Under the pieces are notes generated by a model. That model searched no databases and was not told the DNA's origin. It saw only the letters and a list, made by a program, of their open reading frames with translations. From NCBI RefSeq assembly GCF_900450705.1, contig NZ_UGHK01000003.1:62001-126000 (forward strand): DNA of 64,000 nt, read 5' to 3'. The position numbers and the translations under genes were made by a program. Position 1 is the first letter of the stretch; every line of letters begins with the position of its first letter. The DNA is from Avibacterium paragallinarum (lineage in GTDB: Bacteria > Pseudomonadota > Gammaproteobacteria > Enterobacterales > Pasteurellaceae). Shown here in pieces: positions 1 to 9,755 of this stretch.

Positions 1-2
1 CT

Positions 3-779
3 ACCGCACTTTGTGCTGCATTAGCACAATTAGGATTTGATAAAAATATTCAAGTAATGATTGATGTGCCCAATCATTTTACGCCAAAACAAGCGATTGC
101 TTGGGTAAATCAATTGGGATTGAGTAGCCATTTATTAAGCTTGCTCTGGCATCCTGTTGAATGTAATGATCCTAATGGGGTAAGTGGTCGGGTCAAAATT
201 GGGACGAGTGCTTATCGCTGTGCCTTATCTTGCCAGCGTAATGCCGTACAAAATGCACTTGGCTTCTCTGCCAAACAATACGCGGTAGCGGGTCGTCAAT
301 TCCCAATTCAACGACAAGGAATGAAGCAACTTTATAAGCCTGATAATGAGGAATTATCCGATTTAGCAGCGGCTGGAATTACGCCTGTTATTTTCCAAAC
401 ATTCTCAAGTAGTAGTGGCTATGTTTTTGCTGATGCCATTACCAAAGCGGGAAAAGAAACCAGTTTCTTAAATTTAATTTCTTCTGTTGAAATTATCACC
501 TCGCTTGAACGAGATGTTGCACGTATAGCAAGAGAATTTTTACTCTTTATGCCGATGGAAGAGGCGATAAAAGCAGCATATCGAATGATCACCCAGCATT
601 TTGATGCCGCGAAAACGTCAGGGTGGCTTGTAAATAGCAGTGAATTAGGTGGCAAGGCTTATGAGCTAGAAATTATGCCAAATCAACAACGTCCTGCAGA
701 CGTAATGATGGTCAGCTGGCGTGTTCGCCCAGAGGGTTGTGTTCGCCAAATACATATTACATCAACGATTACTCGATAA
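3..779 (+). CDS. Phage tail sheath-like structural protein, C-terminal part
   Basis: The reading frame is open from the first bases of the window, so the protein begins upstream and only about 258 residues are visible; the ATG at 57 is internal. The C-terminus (P-A-D-V-M-M-V-S-W-R-V-R-P-E-G near the end, then an I-T-S-T-I-T-R finish) resembles contractile-tail sheath proteins of myophages (DUF2586-like), but this is recognised from general pattern only. It is followed after 9 bases by another virion-like gene and then by a convergent integrase, which places it at the right end of a prophage lying mostly outside the window. Prophage origin is likely; the exact structural role is tentative. Confidence 0.5.
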   Translation, partial: TALCAALAQLGFDKNIQVMIDVPNHFTPKQAIAWVNQLGLSSHLLSLLWHPVECNDPNGVSGRVKIGTSAYRCALSCQRNAVQNALGFSAKQYAVAGRQFPIQRQGMKQLYKPDNEELSDLAAAGITPVIFQTFSSSSGYVFADAITKAGKETSFLNLISSVEIITSLERDVARIAREFLLFMPMEEAIKAAYRMITQHFDAAKTSGWLVNSSELGGKAYELEIMPNQQRPADVMMVSWRVRPEGCVRQIHITSTITR

Positions 780-788
780 GGAAAGATT

Positions 789-1532
789 ATGTTTGAGCAA
801 TTATTACATTTATCACGCCTCCCGAAAAAAGCGGTAGGAAAACCCACCGCAATGGTTGCAAATAAAAATGCAATGATTCTTGATAGTGCAGAAGAAGACA
901 AGCCCGATAACAGACTTGCACTTTTCCAAGAACAGCAAATTGCTTCAGAAGCCTTGAATTATTTCTCTGAATGGTGTGAAACTAATGAAGAGGATCTTGA
1001 AGAAAACGAAGGATTTGGTGATCGCCTGCTTGGGTTGATGATCGCTGTTGCAGATGATAATCAAGATGGAGAATTAGACGATGACGAGCAAGAGGTTGTT
1101 ACCATCGGACTAAATGCGGTCTATGATTACTTAATTTCTAAAGGCGTTTCTGAAGAAAATGCAGGGGCACTATTAGATGATTTTGACAATGACCTTGCAC
1201 GCAATATTCACGAATTTATCTTGACCAAATTGCCACAAGGTGAAGAGGAAATGCAAGGTGAGATGGACGCATTAATTTTCTCAACGGAAGAAAATGAAGC
1301 GGTGTTAGATGGTGCATTGGCTGATGAATTAATCACTGATGCCGCTTATAGAAAAGTGTTTGCTATCCGCAATGGCAAGAAAATGCGTATTAATAAACGC
1401 ATTTCGGGTAAGGTTCGTTTGACCGCCAAACAACGTACAGCAATTCGCAAAGCACAACGCAGAGCTAATACAGGTGCAGCTAAAATGCGTCGCCTGAAAT
1501 CATTCAAAATGCGTCGCAGAATGGGACTTTAA
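789..1532 (+). CDS. Phage protein with an EF-hand loop and a basic C-terminal tail
   Basis: A 247-residue protein of unknown function. Around residues 93-104 it carries DDNQDGELDDDE, which matches the canonical 12-residue EF-hand calcium loop (acidic or Asn at 1, 3 and 5, Gly at 6, hydrophobic at 8, Glu at 12). The middle is very acidic, while the last 50 residues are rich in Lys and Arg (K-x-R-x-T-A-K-Q-R-T-A-I-R-K, then repeated R-R), as in proteins that touch nucleic acid or pack in a virion. It starts 9 bases after the sheath-like gene, so the two are probably co-transcribed late prophage genes, and it ends at a strong terminator. Real gene: high confidence. Function: unknown. Confidence 0.7.
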   Translation: MFEQLLHLSRLPKKAVGKPTAMVANKNAMILDSAEEDKPDNRLALFQEQQIASEALNYFSEWCETNEEDLEENEGFGDRLLGLMIAVADDNQDGELDDDEQEVVTIGLNAVYDYLISKGVSEENAGALLDDFDNDLARNIHEFILTKLPQGEEEMQGEMDALIFSTEENEAVLDGALADELITDAAYRKVFAIRNGKKMRINKRISGKVRLTAKQRTAIRKAQRRANTGAAKMRRLKSFKMRRRMGL

Positions 1533-1542
1533 TAACAGAGCA

Positions 1543-1568
1543 ACCGCATCGAAAGGTGCGGTTTTTTT
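1543..1568 (+). terminator. Rho-independent terminator of prophage late genes
   Basis: ACCGCA pairs with TGCGGT across an 8-base loop, followed by a run of seven T. It lies directly after the EF-hand gene stop and overlaps the stop codon of the convergent integrase. Confidence 0.75.
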
Positions 1569-2766
1569 ACAAATTCTTACCTTTAATCCATTCATCCACC
1601 TTATCAGCCCACACTTGCAACATTTCTTTTCTTTGTTCTGCATATTCAGCTTTATTATAAACTGCACGCACACCTTGTTGCTCGTGAGCTAAACTTTTCT
1701 CAATCCAATCACTATTGAATCCCATCTCGTGTAGTAAGGTGGATCCTGTGCGACGCAAATCGTGTACGGTAAAATCATCGATGAGCTGCTCGTTGCGATT
1801 AATATATTGAATACAGTTGGCAATCACTCGATTAAGAGAGCTATTGGCGATAGGTTTTTGCCGATTTATTCGACCTGGCAACAAGTATGGCGAACCCTCT
1901 GAATAAATTTGAAACGCTACAATTAAATCAATGGATTGTTCAGACAAATAAACGTTATGTGCACGTTTAGCTTTCATTCTTTCAGCGGGAATTGTCCAGA
2001 CTTTATTTTTGAAATCGATTTCATCCCATTTAGCGTTGATGAGTTCGCCCTTTCGTACAAGGGTTAACAAAATGAATTTAACCGCTTTTTTCAAACCGAA
2101 GTCCGATTGAGTTTCTTCAAGAGCATTGAAGAACAAATGAATTTCGCGTGGAGTTAATGTACGCTCTCGTTTTTTGAATACAGCAATGGATGAATTAGCA
2201 ATCTCATCGGCAGGGTTGCTAAATTTATGTCCGCGTTGAATAGCATAGCGATAAATATTTGCAATGAGATCACGGACAAATATCGCCGTAGAAGGAGCAC
2301 CGCGATCTTTAATTTTTTCACAGTGATGACGAATTTCATCAGTTGTGATTTCAACCATCAGCCTATTGCCAAAAGTGTCTTTGATATCTCGCTCGTATGT
2401 TGCAATACGTAAGGCTTTTGTACTGTCAGCTAATTTGACGTCAGCAAGATATTTTTCCGCAAAAATACAAAAACGATCTGCATTGCGGATTTTATTACGT
2501 TCGGCACGCTTTTGTCTTGCTGGTGAAACCCCTTCACTTACTTGTTTACGAGCAATCATCAAACGCTCACGAGCTTCCGCAAGATTGATGCCATCAACAC
2601 CGTATTTGCCTATAGTCAGCGTTTCTCGTCTGCCGTTTATACGATAGTCATAGCGGAAAGTGATAGTCCCAGTCACTGACACGGAAACATAAAGCCCATC
2701 TCGATCTGCGACTTTATACACTTTGTCTTTAGGTTTAAGAGATTTAATTTTTGTATCTGTTAGCAT
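1567..2766 (-). CDS. int: Tyrosine recombinase, P4-type prophage integrase
   Basis: Site-specific integrase of 399 residues. The N-terminal 90 residues match the DUF4102 arm-binding domain (LTDTKIKSLKP start, G-L-Y-V-S-V, T-I-G-K-Y-G). The catalytic domain shows the first Arg in TLVRKGEL, the H-x-x-R box in VHDLRRTGS, a His in SLAHEQQGV, and the nucleophile Tyr probably in the RAVYNKAEY segment. Its 5' end faces the guaA 3' end about 200 bases away, the arrangement expected when the integrase lies just inside an attachment site. It is convergent with the prophage structural genes. The guaA 3' end is an established integration hotspot for islands carrying this integrase type, so guaA is the inferred target. 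Confidence 0.9.
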   Translation of the reverse strand: MLTDTKIKSLKPKDKVYKVADRDGLYVSVSVTGTITFRYDYRINGRRETLTIGKYGVDGINLAEARERLMIARKQVSEGVSPARQKRAERNKIRNADRFCIFAEKYLADVKLADSTKALRIATYERDIKDTFGNRLMVEITTDEIRHHCEKIKDRGAPSTAIFVRDLIANIYRYAIQRGHKFSNPADEIANSSIAVFKKRERTLTPREIHLFFNALEETQSDFGLKKAVKFILLTLVRKGELINAKWDEIDFKNKVWTIPAERMKAKRAHNVYLSEQSIDLIVAFQIYSEGSPYLLPGRINRQKPIANSSLNRVIANCIQYINRNEQLIDDFTVHDLRRTGSTLLHEMGFNSDWIEKSLAHEQQGVRAVYNKAEYAEQRKEMLQVWADKVDEWIKGKNL

Positions 2767-2780
2767 TTTACGTCAATTTC

Positions 2781-2800
2781 ACCGTCATTACATTGACGGT
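2781..2800. repeat. Inverted repeat upstream of the integrase
   Basis: A perfect 7-base inverted repeat, ACCGTCA-6-TGACGGT, 15 bases before the integrase start, inside a wider set of CGTCA/TGACG repeats (2771-2800, 2832-2838). The position suits an operator or recombinase/excisionase arm site; no binding protein can be named. Confidence 0.4.
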
Positions 2801-2893
2801 ATTTTCTATCATTTTATCGGCATTGGCAATGCTATGCCGTCAAAAATACCGACAAAAAAATAAACTAATATGAAACGGCGTGAAATAAGGTGA

Positions 2894-2920
2894 AATAGAA
2901 AAGCCCTGTAATAACAGGGC
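2894..2920 (-). terminator. Terminator downstream of guaA
   Basis: GCCCTG-6-CAGGGC (2903-2920) followed on the minus strand by TTTTCTATTT. It lies 49 bases after the guaA stop, on the prophage side of the presumed attachment site. Confidence 0.75.
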
Positions 2921-2968
2921 ATTTGGCTATTTTTGAAATAATATGTTATGCGATGAAAAGCAGAGGTT

Positions 2969-2995
2969 TTATTCCCACTCGATCGTCGCTGGCGG
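2969..2995 (-). other. Probable prophage attachment site at the 3' end of guaA
   Basis: The last codons of guaA (…ATIEWE stop) sit next to a P4-type integrase whose promoter side faces them. Islands using this integrase class often use the guaA 3' end as attachment site, with the element restoring the reading frame. The second copy of the core would lie left of the window, so no direct repeat can be shown here. Inferred from context. Confidence 0.5.
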
Positions 2996-4528
2996 TTTTC
3001 CGCTGACGTCATACACCACGCGGGAGATGCCATTGACTTCGTTGATAATGCGGTTGGAAATTCTGCCGAGTAAGTCGTAAGGCAGGTGAGCCCAATGTGC
3101 GGTCATAAAATCAATGGTTTCTACCGCACGGAGAGAAACAACCCAGTCGTATTTACGACCGTCGCCCATTACGCCAACGGATTTCACTGGCAGGAAGACG
3201 GTGAATGCTTGGCTAACTTTGTAGTACCAGCCTGAGTTATAAAGCTCTTCAATAAAAATGGCATCGGCACGGCGGAGCAAGTCGCAGTATTCTTTTTTGA
3301 TTTCACCGAGAACACGCACGCCTAATCCTGGGCCTGGGAACGGGTGGCGGTTGAGCATTTCTGCAGGCAAACCAAGGGCTAAGCCGATTTTACGCACTTC
3401 GTCTTTGAACAATTCGCGTAATGGCTCAACTAAACCCAGTTTCATATAATCAGGCAAGCCGCCCACATTGTGGTGAGATTTGATCACGTGTGCTTTGCCC
3501 GTTTTGCTCGCGGCAGATTCGATCACATCAGGATAAATCGTGCCTTGTGCTAACCATTTGACATTTGTGAGTTTTTTCGATTCGTCATCAAACACATCAA
3601 CAAACACTTTGCCAATCATTTTGCGTTTTGCTTCGGGATCAGCAATGCCTTTTAACGCGTCAAGGAAGCGATCTTCCGCATCGACACGAATGATATTTAA
3701 ACCGAATTTATCGCCGAACATTTCCATCACTTGATCCGCTTCATTTAAGCGAAGTAGCCCGTTATCCACGAACACGCAATACAAATTTTTGCCGATAGTA
3801 CGGTGTAACAACAGTGCGGTAACGGAGGAATCCACCCCGCCAGACAAGCCGAGAATCACTTCATCATCGCCCACTTGTGCTTTTATGCGAGCAACGGCAT
3901 CTTCGATAATGTTTTCTGGTGTCCAGTTGCGTTCACAACCGCAGATATTCACCACAAAATTGGTCAAAAGGGCTAAGCCACTCTTGGTGTGAGTCACTTC
4001 TGGGTGGAATTGCACGCCGTAGAAATGACGGCTTTCATCGGACATTGCCGCAATCGGGCAAGTTGGCGTTACCCCCGTGATTTGAAAGTGCGGTGGTAAT
4101 TGGGTAACTTTATCGCCGTGGCTCATCCAAACATCTAACTTATGATCGCCATCATCTAAGCCCGCGAAAAGTGCGGTGGTATTTTCAAGCAAAACAGAGG
4201 CATAGCCAAATTCGCGGTGATCGGAAGTTTCGGTTAAACCGCCAAGCTGCATTGCCATTGTTTGCATTCCGTAACAAATGCCCAACACAGGCACGCCCGC
4301 GTTAAACACATATTCAGGCGCGCGTGGGCTGTTTTCTTCGGTGGTGCTTTCAGGCCCGCCTGAAAGAATAATCCCCGTTGGATTAAATTCACGGATTTGT
4401 TCTTCCGTAACGTCCCAAGCCCACAGCTCACAATAAACGCCAATTTCCCGCACACGGCGAGCGATAAGCTGAGTGTATTGCGAACCAAAGTCTAAGATTA
4501 AAATTTTATGGTTGTGAATGTTGTTCAT
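2969..4528 (-). CDS. guaA: GMP synthase (glutamine-hydrolysing)
   Basis: Converts XMP, glutamine and ATP to GMP, the last step of de novo guanine nucleotide synthesis in the cytoplasm. The 519 residues are the normal family length. The N-terminal class I glutamine amidotransferase domain has the nucleophile Cys85 in GICYGMQ and the His-Glu pair in VQFHPEVTH. The ATP pyrophosphatase P-loop is GLSGGVDSS near residue 230, and the C-terminal dimerisation domain ends in ATIEWE. In most relatives guaB directly precedes guaA; here two sialyltransferase genes separate them. The 3' end is the likely integration target of the adjacent prophage, but the coding sequence is intact. Confidence 0.97.
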   Translation of the reverse strand: MNNIHNHKILILDFGSQYTQLIARRVREIGVYCELWAWDVTEEQIREFNPTGIILSGGPESTTEENSPRAPEYVFNAGVPVLGICYGMQTMAMQLGGLTETSDHREFGYASVLLENTTALFAGLDDGDHKLDVWMSHGDKVTQLPPHFQITGVTPTCPIAAMSDESRHFYGVQFHPEVTHTKSGLALLTNFVVNICGCERNWTPENIIEDAVARIKAQVGDDEVILGLSGGVDSSVTALLLHRTIGKNLYCVFVDNGLLRLNEADQVMEMFGDKFGLNIIRVDAEDRFLDALKGIADPEAKRKMIGKVFVDVFDDESKKLTNVKWLAQGTIYPDVIESAASKTGKAHVIKSHHNVGGLPDYMKLGLVEPLRELFKDEVRKIGLALGLPAEMLNRHPFPGPGLGVRVLGEIKKEYCDLLRRADAIFIEELYNSGWYYKVSQAFTVFLPVKSVGVMGDGRKYDWVVSLRAVETIDFMTAHWAHLPYDLLGRISNRIINEVNGISRVVYDVSGKPPATIEWE

Positions 4529-4572
4529 TGTGTACCTTAATATTATTGTATTTAGAAACTATCGAAAAGCTT

Positions 4573-5826
4573 TCAAAAGTTGATTGGGTTTGGCATCTCT
4601 TCAAAAAAAATTTGTTCAGGTGTAATTACATTAAGCATTAACATTAGTTTTGATAAAGTTTGGGATTTTGCATCATTTTCATTTTTGATTTTTTCTGAAC
4701 CAAGAAAAACCACTTTATCGATATTTTTGGGTGGTAGAGAAAAATAGACAGTACTCATAATTCCTCCAACATAATCGGGTAATGAATTCGTCATCATTAA
4801 TACTTCAAAAGGAATATTTGCTGGGATTTTCTCTGCACCTGTTTTTCTGATAATATAATCATTAATATCATCCCCTTTCGGATGGCCTTTAAAAAAGATT
4901 TTTATATCATTACCTAAATAGAACTTTCCATTTGGTTTTATAAAACTCTCAAGTATCTCAGTTTGTAATTTGGCATTATTTAATCGTTTTTTCTTATCTT
5001 TTTCCCAAGTAGTTGTTCCAGTAAAAATAAAAGTTTTATATTCTTTATTTTTAGTTCCTATATTTAATTCATTAAAAATATTTTGGTCAAAATGAGTAAT
5101 TTTTAAAAAGAGTTCTTTCTGGTTTTTAGAGAAATGGCTAAAGCGAGATAAATCCATAGATACAATCGTATCTGAAAGGAAATGTTTTAGCGGTTGCATC
5201 TTTTCATCAATATCGAGATAATCAGGACGCAACAAAATATATTCCGTCGGAAAAATTTTATGCCAAGTATATCTTGTTAGTGAATGTAGTTTATCTGTAT
5301 CTGTTTCACGATTTTCTAATGCATCTTTTAACTTCTTTTGTGCTTCAATGAGAATTGCAGAAATATTTTCTTGCCGATGCTGATAAAGATCAACATAGTT
5401 ACCTGAACCATCATCATATAAATAGAGCTTTTCAATGTTTATTTTATGAAATAGAGGAGATAATGTCTTAAAAATCGATAATAAGCTTCTTACAGAGTGA
5501 TCTAAGTTTGTATGAATTATTAGATCTACGGGAGTATCACTTTTCTCGATGTTCAAATAAAGCTTATCAGAAAATTCTTTAATATCAAGAATAGATACTT
5601 TACTGAATTCTATACGTTCTTTAGAAAACGAGTTTAAAATTTCTTTGTTAAAGTCAAATCGTTCAAAGCCGATGATTCTTTCAACTTTCTCATTATTCTT
5701 ATTTTCGACGAGGTTTAGAATCATATTTAGGGATGGAAGGGAGGCATAGTCCAAATAGATTTCCATTTTTTGGCACCAAGCTGATATAGAAAAGAAAAGG
5801 CTAAAAAATGTAATTATTTTCCTCAT
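4573..5826 (-). CDS. GT80-family sialyltransferase (PmST1-like)
   Basis: Transfers sialic acid from CMP-Neu5Ac to galactoside acceptors, usually on lipooligosaccharide. It has 417 residues (Pasteurella PmST1 has about 412) and family landmarks in order: YLDYASLPSLN near residue 24, YDDGS at 137-141 with the presumed base Asp139, FTGTTTWE at 268-275, the donor-binding FKGHP with His315, FEVLMMT with Glu341, and ST-YFSLP at 358-364. All key GT80 residues are present. The first 19 residues form a short signal-like hydrophobic segment ending SAWCQK. It is AT-rich and sits inside the guaBA pair behind a broken paralogue, suggesting acquisition by transfer. Linkage specificity (2,3 or 2,6) cannot be read from sequence. 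Confidence 0.93.
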   Translation of the reverse strand: MRKIITFFSLFFSISAWCQKMEIYLDYASLPSLNMILNLVENKNNEKVERIIGFERFDFNKEILNSFSKERIEFSKVSILDIKEFSDKLYLNIEKSDTPVDLIIHTNLDHSVRSLLSIFKTLSPLFHKINIEKLYLYDDGSGNYVDLYQHRQENISAILIEAQKKLKDALENRETDTDKLHSLTRYTWHKIFPTEYILLRPDYLDIDEKMQPLKHFLSDTIVSMDLSRFSHFSKNQKELFLKITHFDQNIFNELNIGTKNKEYKTFIFTGTTTWEKDKKKRLNNAKLQTEILESFIKPNGKFYLGNDIKIFFKGHPKGDDINDYIIRKTGAEKIPANIPFEVLMMTNSLPDYVGGIMSTVYFSLPPKNIDKVVFLGSEKIKNENDAKSQTLSKLMLMLNVITPEQIFFEEMPNPINF

Positions 5827-5878
5827 ATACTTATTTTCCCCCCATCAACATAAGATGCCATAAATATTCTTCGCGTTT

Positions 5879-6957
5879 CTATTTTATAGCATTTTGCTTG
5901 TTTTTCAATAGCTCTATTGATTTATTAGTATTAATTTTAAGAATAACTGAGATTAATTTCTCAAATTTAGTCAGTTTTTCTGGATTAGTATTTTCAATGT
6001 ACTTATTTTCTAGGAAGATAAGTTTTCCAACTTTTTCTTTAGGTAAAGAAAAGTAAATAGAACTAGGCATTCCACAAATAGTATCTGGTAATAGATCTAA
6101 GATGATTAATATTTCTAAAGGAATATTCTCAGGAATACTTTCTATTTTTAGTGTATCTATGATAAAAGTATTGATATCTGTTGCTGCAGGGTGACCTTTA
6201 AATAGGATATGATAGTTTTTAAAATTAGTGTCAATGAGATCCTTTAATAAATTAGCTTGTAATTTTGCAAATTCTAAACGTTCATCTTTCCAAGTCGTTG
6301 TTCCAGTTAAAATAAGAGTATTTTTTTGCTTTAATGTTCTAGCTAAGGTATGTAATTGTTGGCTATCAATATTAATAAAATGCAGAAATAACGACTTATT
6401 CTCAGAAGTTAAGGTGTGAAATTGTTGAAAATTCATTTTGGTGAAATGTTTTTCTAATTCCTTATTTATATAAGACATTTTCTTATCTGTTTCAAAATAC
6501 TCTGGACATAGAACAATATATTTTGTTGGAAAGAGAGTATGCCAAGTATATTTATTTAAATAGGTAAAATGAAAGCATTTACGTAAAAATTTAAACTTTC
6601 TTATAACCTTATAGATAAGTCTATATGGATGTACGCGTGGGAAATAATAAATTATTTCTTGTTTAAGTCTTAATGATGTATTTTTCTTCGCTGTTTTAAA
6701 TAGTAAAGCGAGATTGTTTTCTCTTTGATTATAAAGATCAAGATAATCAGCAGAACCATCATCATATAAATAGAGTTGTTCTATATAATATTTATGTTTT
6801 ACTGAATGAAGTATAGACATTATTTTAGGAATAATAACTAATGAATGATAAAGATTAGTGTGTATGGTTAATGCATATTTAGTGAAGGTAATGTTGCAAC
6901 ATCGAAATAAATAATCATTTTTTTGTTATCTATTTTGTTATATTTTCGATTAAACAT
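5879..6957 (-). pseudogene. Second GT80 sialyltransferase, broken by an internal deletion
   Basis: The intact frame (313 codons ending at 5879) has YDDGS, LTGTTTWK, FKGHP and YFSLP but appears to start mid-domain. Reading upstream shows why. That frame continues back as A-L-T-I-H-T-N-L-Y-H-S, matching the IIHTNLDHSV stretch of the neighbouring intact gene. In another frame, a start at 6957 with an AAGGA ribosome-binding site encodes MFNRKYNKIDNKKM and then IIYFDVATLPSLNM, the GT80 N-terminus, and stops at once. About 65-70 codons between these blocks are missing and the join is out of frame. Without the first Rossmann domain, no active enzyme is expected. The gene ends 52 bases before the intact paralogue. 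Confidence 0.88.
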
Positions 6958-7105
6958 AATATTGATTCCTTCCGAGTATTAATAGCACAATTTAGTATTA
7001 GTTTACTAGATTACTTAAATTTAAGATTATGATCCTGAACAATGTGATAAAAAATAATCAAAAATTTTGAATTCCTATTAAAATAAATAATGATAATTTA
7101 AGAGA

Positions 7106-7140
7106 AAATAAGCTCTATTTAAAATAAATAGAGCTTATTT
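7106..7140 (-). terminator. guaB terminator
   Basis: A perfect 15-base inverted repeat (AAATAAGCTCTATTT and its complement, 5-base loop) just after the guaB stop, with a T-rich tract on the minus strand. It would end guaB transcription before the sialyltransferase genes, so guaB and guaA are probably no longer one operon. Confidence 0.8.
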
Positions 7141-7149
7141 GAAAGATTA

Positions 7150-8613
7150 TTATCCCATACGATAATTCGGTGCTTCTTTCGTAATGGTTACATCGTGGAC
7201 GTGGCTTTCTTTGATGCCAGCACCGCTGATTCGCACGAATTGGGCTTTGGTGCGGAGATCTTCAATGGTGGCACAGCCCGTTAAGCCCATACAAGAACGC
7301 AAGCCACCCATTTGTTGGTGGATAATTTCTTTTAAGTAGCCTTTGTATGGAATGCGTCCTTCGATGCCCTCTGGCACGAGTTTGTCGGCGGCGTTGTCGC
7401 TTTGGAAGTAGCGATCTGATGAGCCTTTGCTCATTGCCCCTAATGATCCCATTCCGCGATAAGATTTGAACGCTCTGCCTTGGTAAAGCTCGATTTCACC
7501 TGGGGCTTCTTCTGTGCCTGCGAACATCGATCCCACCATTACACAGCTTGCCCCCGCGGCGATGGCTTTGGCGATGTCGCCTGAATAGCGGATTCCGCCG
7601 TCGGCAATCACTGGGATTCCGCGATCTTTTAAGGCTTCCGCCGCGTCAGCAATGGCTGTGATTTGGGGTACGCCCACGCCCGTTACAATACGCGTGGTAC
7701 AAATCGAACCTGGGCCAATGCCGATTTTCACCGCACTTGCTCCTGCGTCCGCAAGGGCGATCGCCCCTTCCGCCGTGGCAACATTGCCCGCGATAATCGG
7801 TAAATCAGGATATTTCGCACGGGTTTCACGCACGCGTTGCAACACGCCCTCAGAATGCCCGTGGGAAGAGTCGATTAATAGCACGTCCACGCCCGCTTGT
7901 ACTAAGGCTTCAATGCGTTCTTCATTGCCAGCACCCGCTCCCACAGCCGCACCTACACGCAAACGCCCAAATTCGTCTTTACAAGCGTTCGGTTTTTGCT
8001 CCGCTTTTTGGAAATCTTTAACGGTGATCATTCCTTTTAATTTGAACGCGTCATCAACCACTAGCACTTTTTCTACGCGGTGGTTGTGCATTAATTCTAA
8101 AATTTCCTCGCGTGAAGTGCCTTCTTTTACGGTAACAAGGCGATCTTTCGGGGTCATCATTTTTTCGACGGTTTGTGACAAATCTTTCACAAAACGGGTA
8201 TCGCGACCTGTGATAATACCAACGAGATTGCTTTCTTTATCTACCACAGGGTAGCCCGCAAAGCCGTTTTTCTTCACTAATTCCGCCAGTTCCGCTAAGG
8301 TTAAATCTGGGGAAACGGTAACAGGCTCAGACACAATGCCACTTTCAAATTTTTTCACTTTGCGTACGCGATCCGCTTGGCGTTCAATGCTCATATTTTT
8401 ATGGATAAAGCCGATTCCGCCCTCTTGTGCGAGAGAAATTGCTAATTTTGCTTCGGTAACGGTATCCATCGCGGCAGAAAGCATCGGAATGTTCAAGCGA
8501 ATGGTTTTGGTGAGCAGGGTGGATAAATTGGCAGTGTTTGGTAACACGGTAGAATGAGTGGGAACAAGTAGCACATCATCGAATGTGAGGGCTTCTTTGA
8601 TAACTCGTAGCAT
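7150..8613 (-). CDS. guaB: Inosine-5'-monophosphate dehydrogenase
   Basis: Oxidises IMP to XMP with NAD+, the committed step of guanine nucleotide synthesis. The 487 residues are full length. The barrel is interrupted by a tandem CBS pair at about residues 95-200 ([19 protein letters not shown] and [18 protein letters not shown]). The catalytic Cys is in [13 protein letters not shown] near residue 305, followed by the flap and G-R-I-P-Y-K-G. It is divergent from birA across a 166-base gap with its own promoter, and its product feeds GuaA, encoded about 2.6 kb downstream. Confidence 0.97.
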   Translation of the reverse strand: MLRVIKEALTFDDVLLVPTHSTVLPNTANLSTLLTKTIRLNIPMLSAAMDTVTEAKLAISLAQEGGIGFIHKNMSIERQADRVRKVKKFESGIVSEPVTVSPDLTLAELAELVKKNGFAGYPVVDKESNLVGIITGRDTRFVKDLSQTVEKMMTPKDRLVTVKEGTSREEILELMHNHRVEKVLVVDDAFKLKGMITVKDFQKAEQKPNACKDEFGRLRVGAAVGAGAGNEERIEALVQAGVDVLLIDSSHGHSEGVLQRVRETRAKYPDLPIIAGNVATAEGAIALADAGASAVKIGIGPGSICTTRIVTGVGVPQITAIADAAEALKDRGIPVIADGGIRYSGDIAKAIAAGASCVMVGSMFAGTEEAPGEIELYQGRAFKSYRGMGSLGAMSKGSSDRYFQSDNAADKLVPEGIEGRIPYKGYLKEIIHQQMGGLRSCMGLTGCATIEDLRTKAQFVRISGAGIKESHVHDVTITKEAPNYRMG

Positions 8614-8675
8614 AGCAATATCTCTCTTTAAAGGGGGAAAATCCCAAGGTTAATGTTAAAAAATATTGCGGCGGG

Positions 8676-8704
8676 ATTATACAGAGTTTATGCTTATTTG
8701 AAAA
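8676..8704 (-). promoter_or_regulatory. Likely guaB sigma-70 promoter
   Basis: On the minus strand TTTTCA, a 17-base spacer and TATAAT lie about 60 bases upstream of the guaB start. The -10 box is a perfect match. No clear PurR-type operator was seen. Confidence 0.6.
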
Positions 8705-8779
8705 TGGCGAATTGCAAATATTTTTTATTTTAAAAAAATTCATTGTCGTCTGTCTGGACGAAAATTAAGGAAAAATAAA

Positions 8780-9718
8780 ATGTTTCATTTTTTAGTCGAA
8801 TTGGCGGATGGCGAGAAAAAAACACGTCAAAAAATGACCGCACTTTTAGGTTTGAACGATCACCAGCTCAGCCAGCATATTCAGGTGTTGAGGGAATTGG
8901 GGATAAAGATCCAAACCAATGGCGATGATATTCAATTACAGCCTGAGCTACCGCTACTTTCTACACAAAAAATTAATCAAGGCATTGCCCCTTATCAAGC
9001 GGTGGTGAAACCGGTGATTCACTCCACCAATCAATATTTGCTTGAGCAAATTGATCAATTAAAACAAGGGGATCTGTGTTTGGCGGAATATCAATTCGCA
9101 GGGCGGGGGCGGCGGGGACGGCAATGGCTTTCCCCCTTTGCAGGGCAAATTATTTTAAGTGCCTATTGGACACTTCCGCCACATATTTCACTGAATGGGC
9201 TGAGCCTTGTGGTTGGGTTGGCGATTGCGGAAACCTTGCAATCTTTTGGGGCAGAGGGAATTGGGCTGAAGTGGCCCAATGATGTGTTGCTGAACGGGCG
9301 AAAATTAGCAGGCGTGTTGGTGGAAATTGCTAATCATAAAAACGGCTTGCTGAATTTGATTATTGGCATCGGCATTAATCTTTCCTTGCCTAAGCAGGCG
9401 AGCATCGATCAGCCGTGGGCAGAACTGAAAGAAATCGTACCGCACTTTGATCGCAATGAGATCATCATCGCCCTTGTCAATCGGCTTTATCATTACCTCG
9501 CTCAATTTGAGCAACAAGGAATGGCGAGTTTCTATCAGCGTTGGACGGAATGGGACGCATTTTTCGGCAAACCCGTGAGTATGATAAGCGAAAAAGAAAC
9601 CCTTGACGGCATTGAACGCGGCATTGATCGCGAGGGGCATTTGTTACTGGAAACGGCACGGGGCGTGATCAAATTCAATGGTGGAGAAGTGTCATTGCGG
9701 CAACGATCGCAAAAATGA
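8780..9718 (+). CDS. birA: Biotin--[acetyl-CoA-carboxylase] ligase / biotin operon repressor
   Basis: Activates biotin to biotinyl-AMP and attaches it to the AccB carrier; in enterobacteria it also represses biotin genes. The 312 residues begin with a winged-helix domain (residues 1-60), followed by the ligase core with the biotinyl-AMP loop GRGRRGRQW near residue 111 and KWPNDVLLNG near residue 156, and a C-terminal SH3-like domain. The winged helix suggests the bifunctional type. It is preceded by AAGGAAAAATAAA and divergent from guaB. Acetyl-CoA carboxylase beta (accD) occurs elsewhere in the window. Confidence 0.95.
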   Translation: MFHFLVELADGEKKTRQKMTALLGLNDHQLSQHIQVLRELGIKIQTNGDDIQLQPELPLLSTQKINQGIAPYQAVVKPVIHSTNQYLLEQIDQLKQGDLCLAEYQFAGRGRRGRQWLSPFAGQIILSAYWTLPPHISLNGLSLVVGLAIAETLQSFGAEGIGLKWPNDVLLNGRKLAGVLVEIANHKNGLLNLIIGIGINLSLPKQASIDQPWAELKEIVPHFDRNEIIIALVNRLYHYLAQFEQQGMASFYQRWTEWDAFFGKPVSMISEKETLDGIERGIDREGHLLLETARGVIKFNGGEVSLRQRSQK

Positions 9719-9755
9719 TTGCCAAAATGAAGGGGAAATTTTTCCCCTCTCGCAT

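Noticed and set aside
5838-5843. Run of six C/G upstream of the GT80 start as a phase-variable tract
   Set aside because: Too short for efficient slippage, and it lies outside the coding sequence; no tetranucleotide or long homopolymer repeats were found near it.
7652-8254. 200-codon open frame opposite guaB
   Set aside because: Entirely inside guaB in antisense, no ribosome-binding site or recognisable domain.
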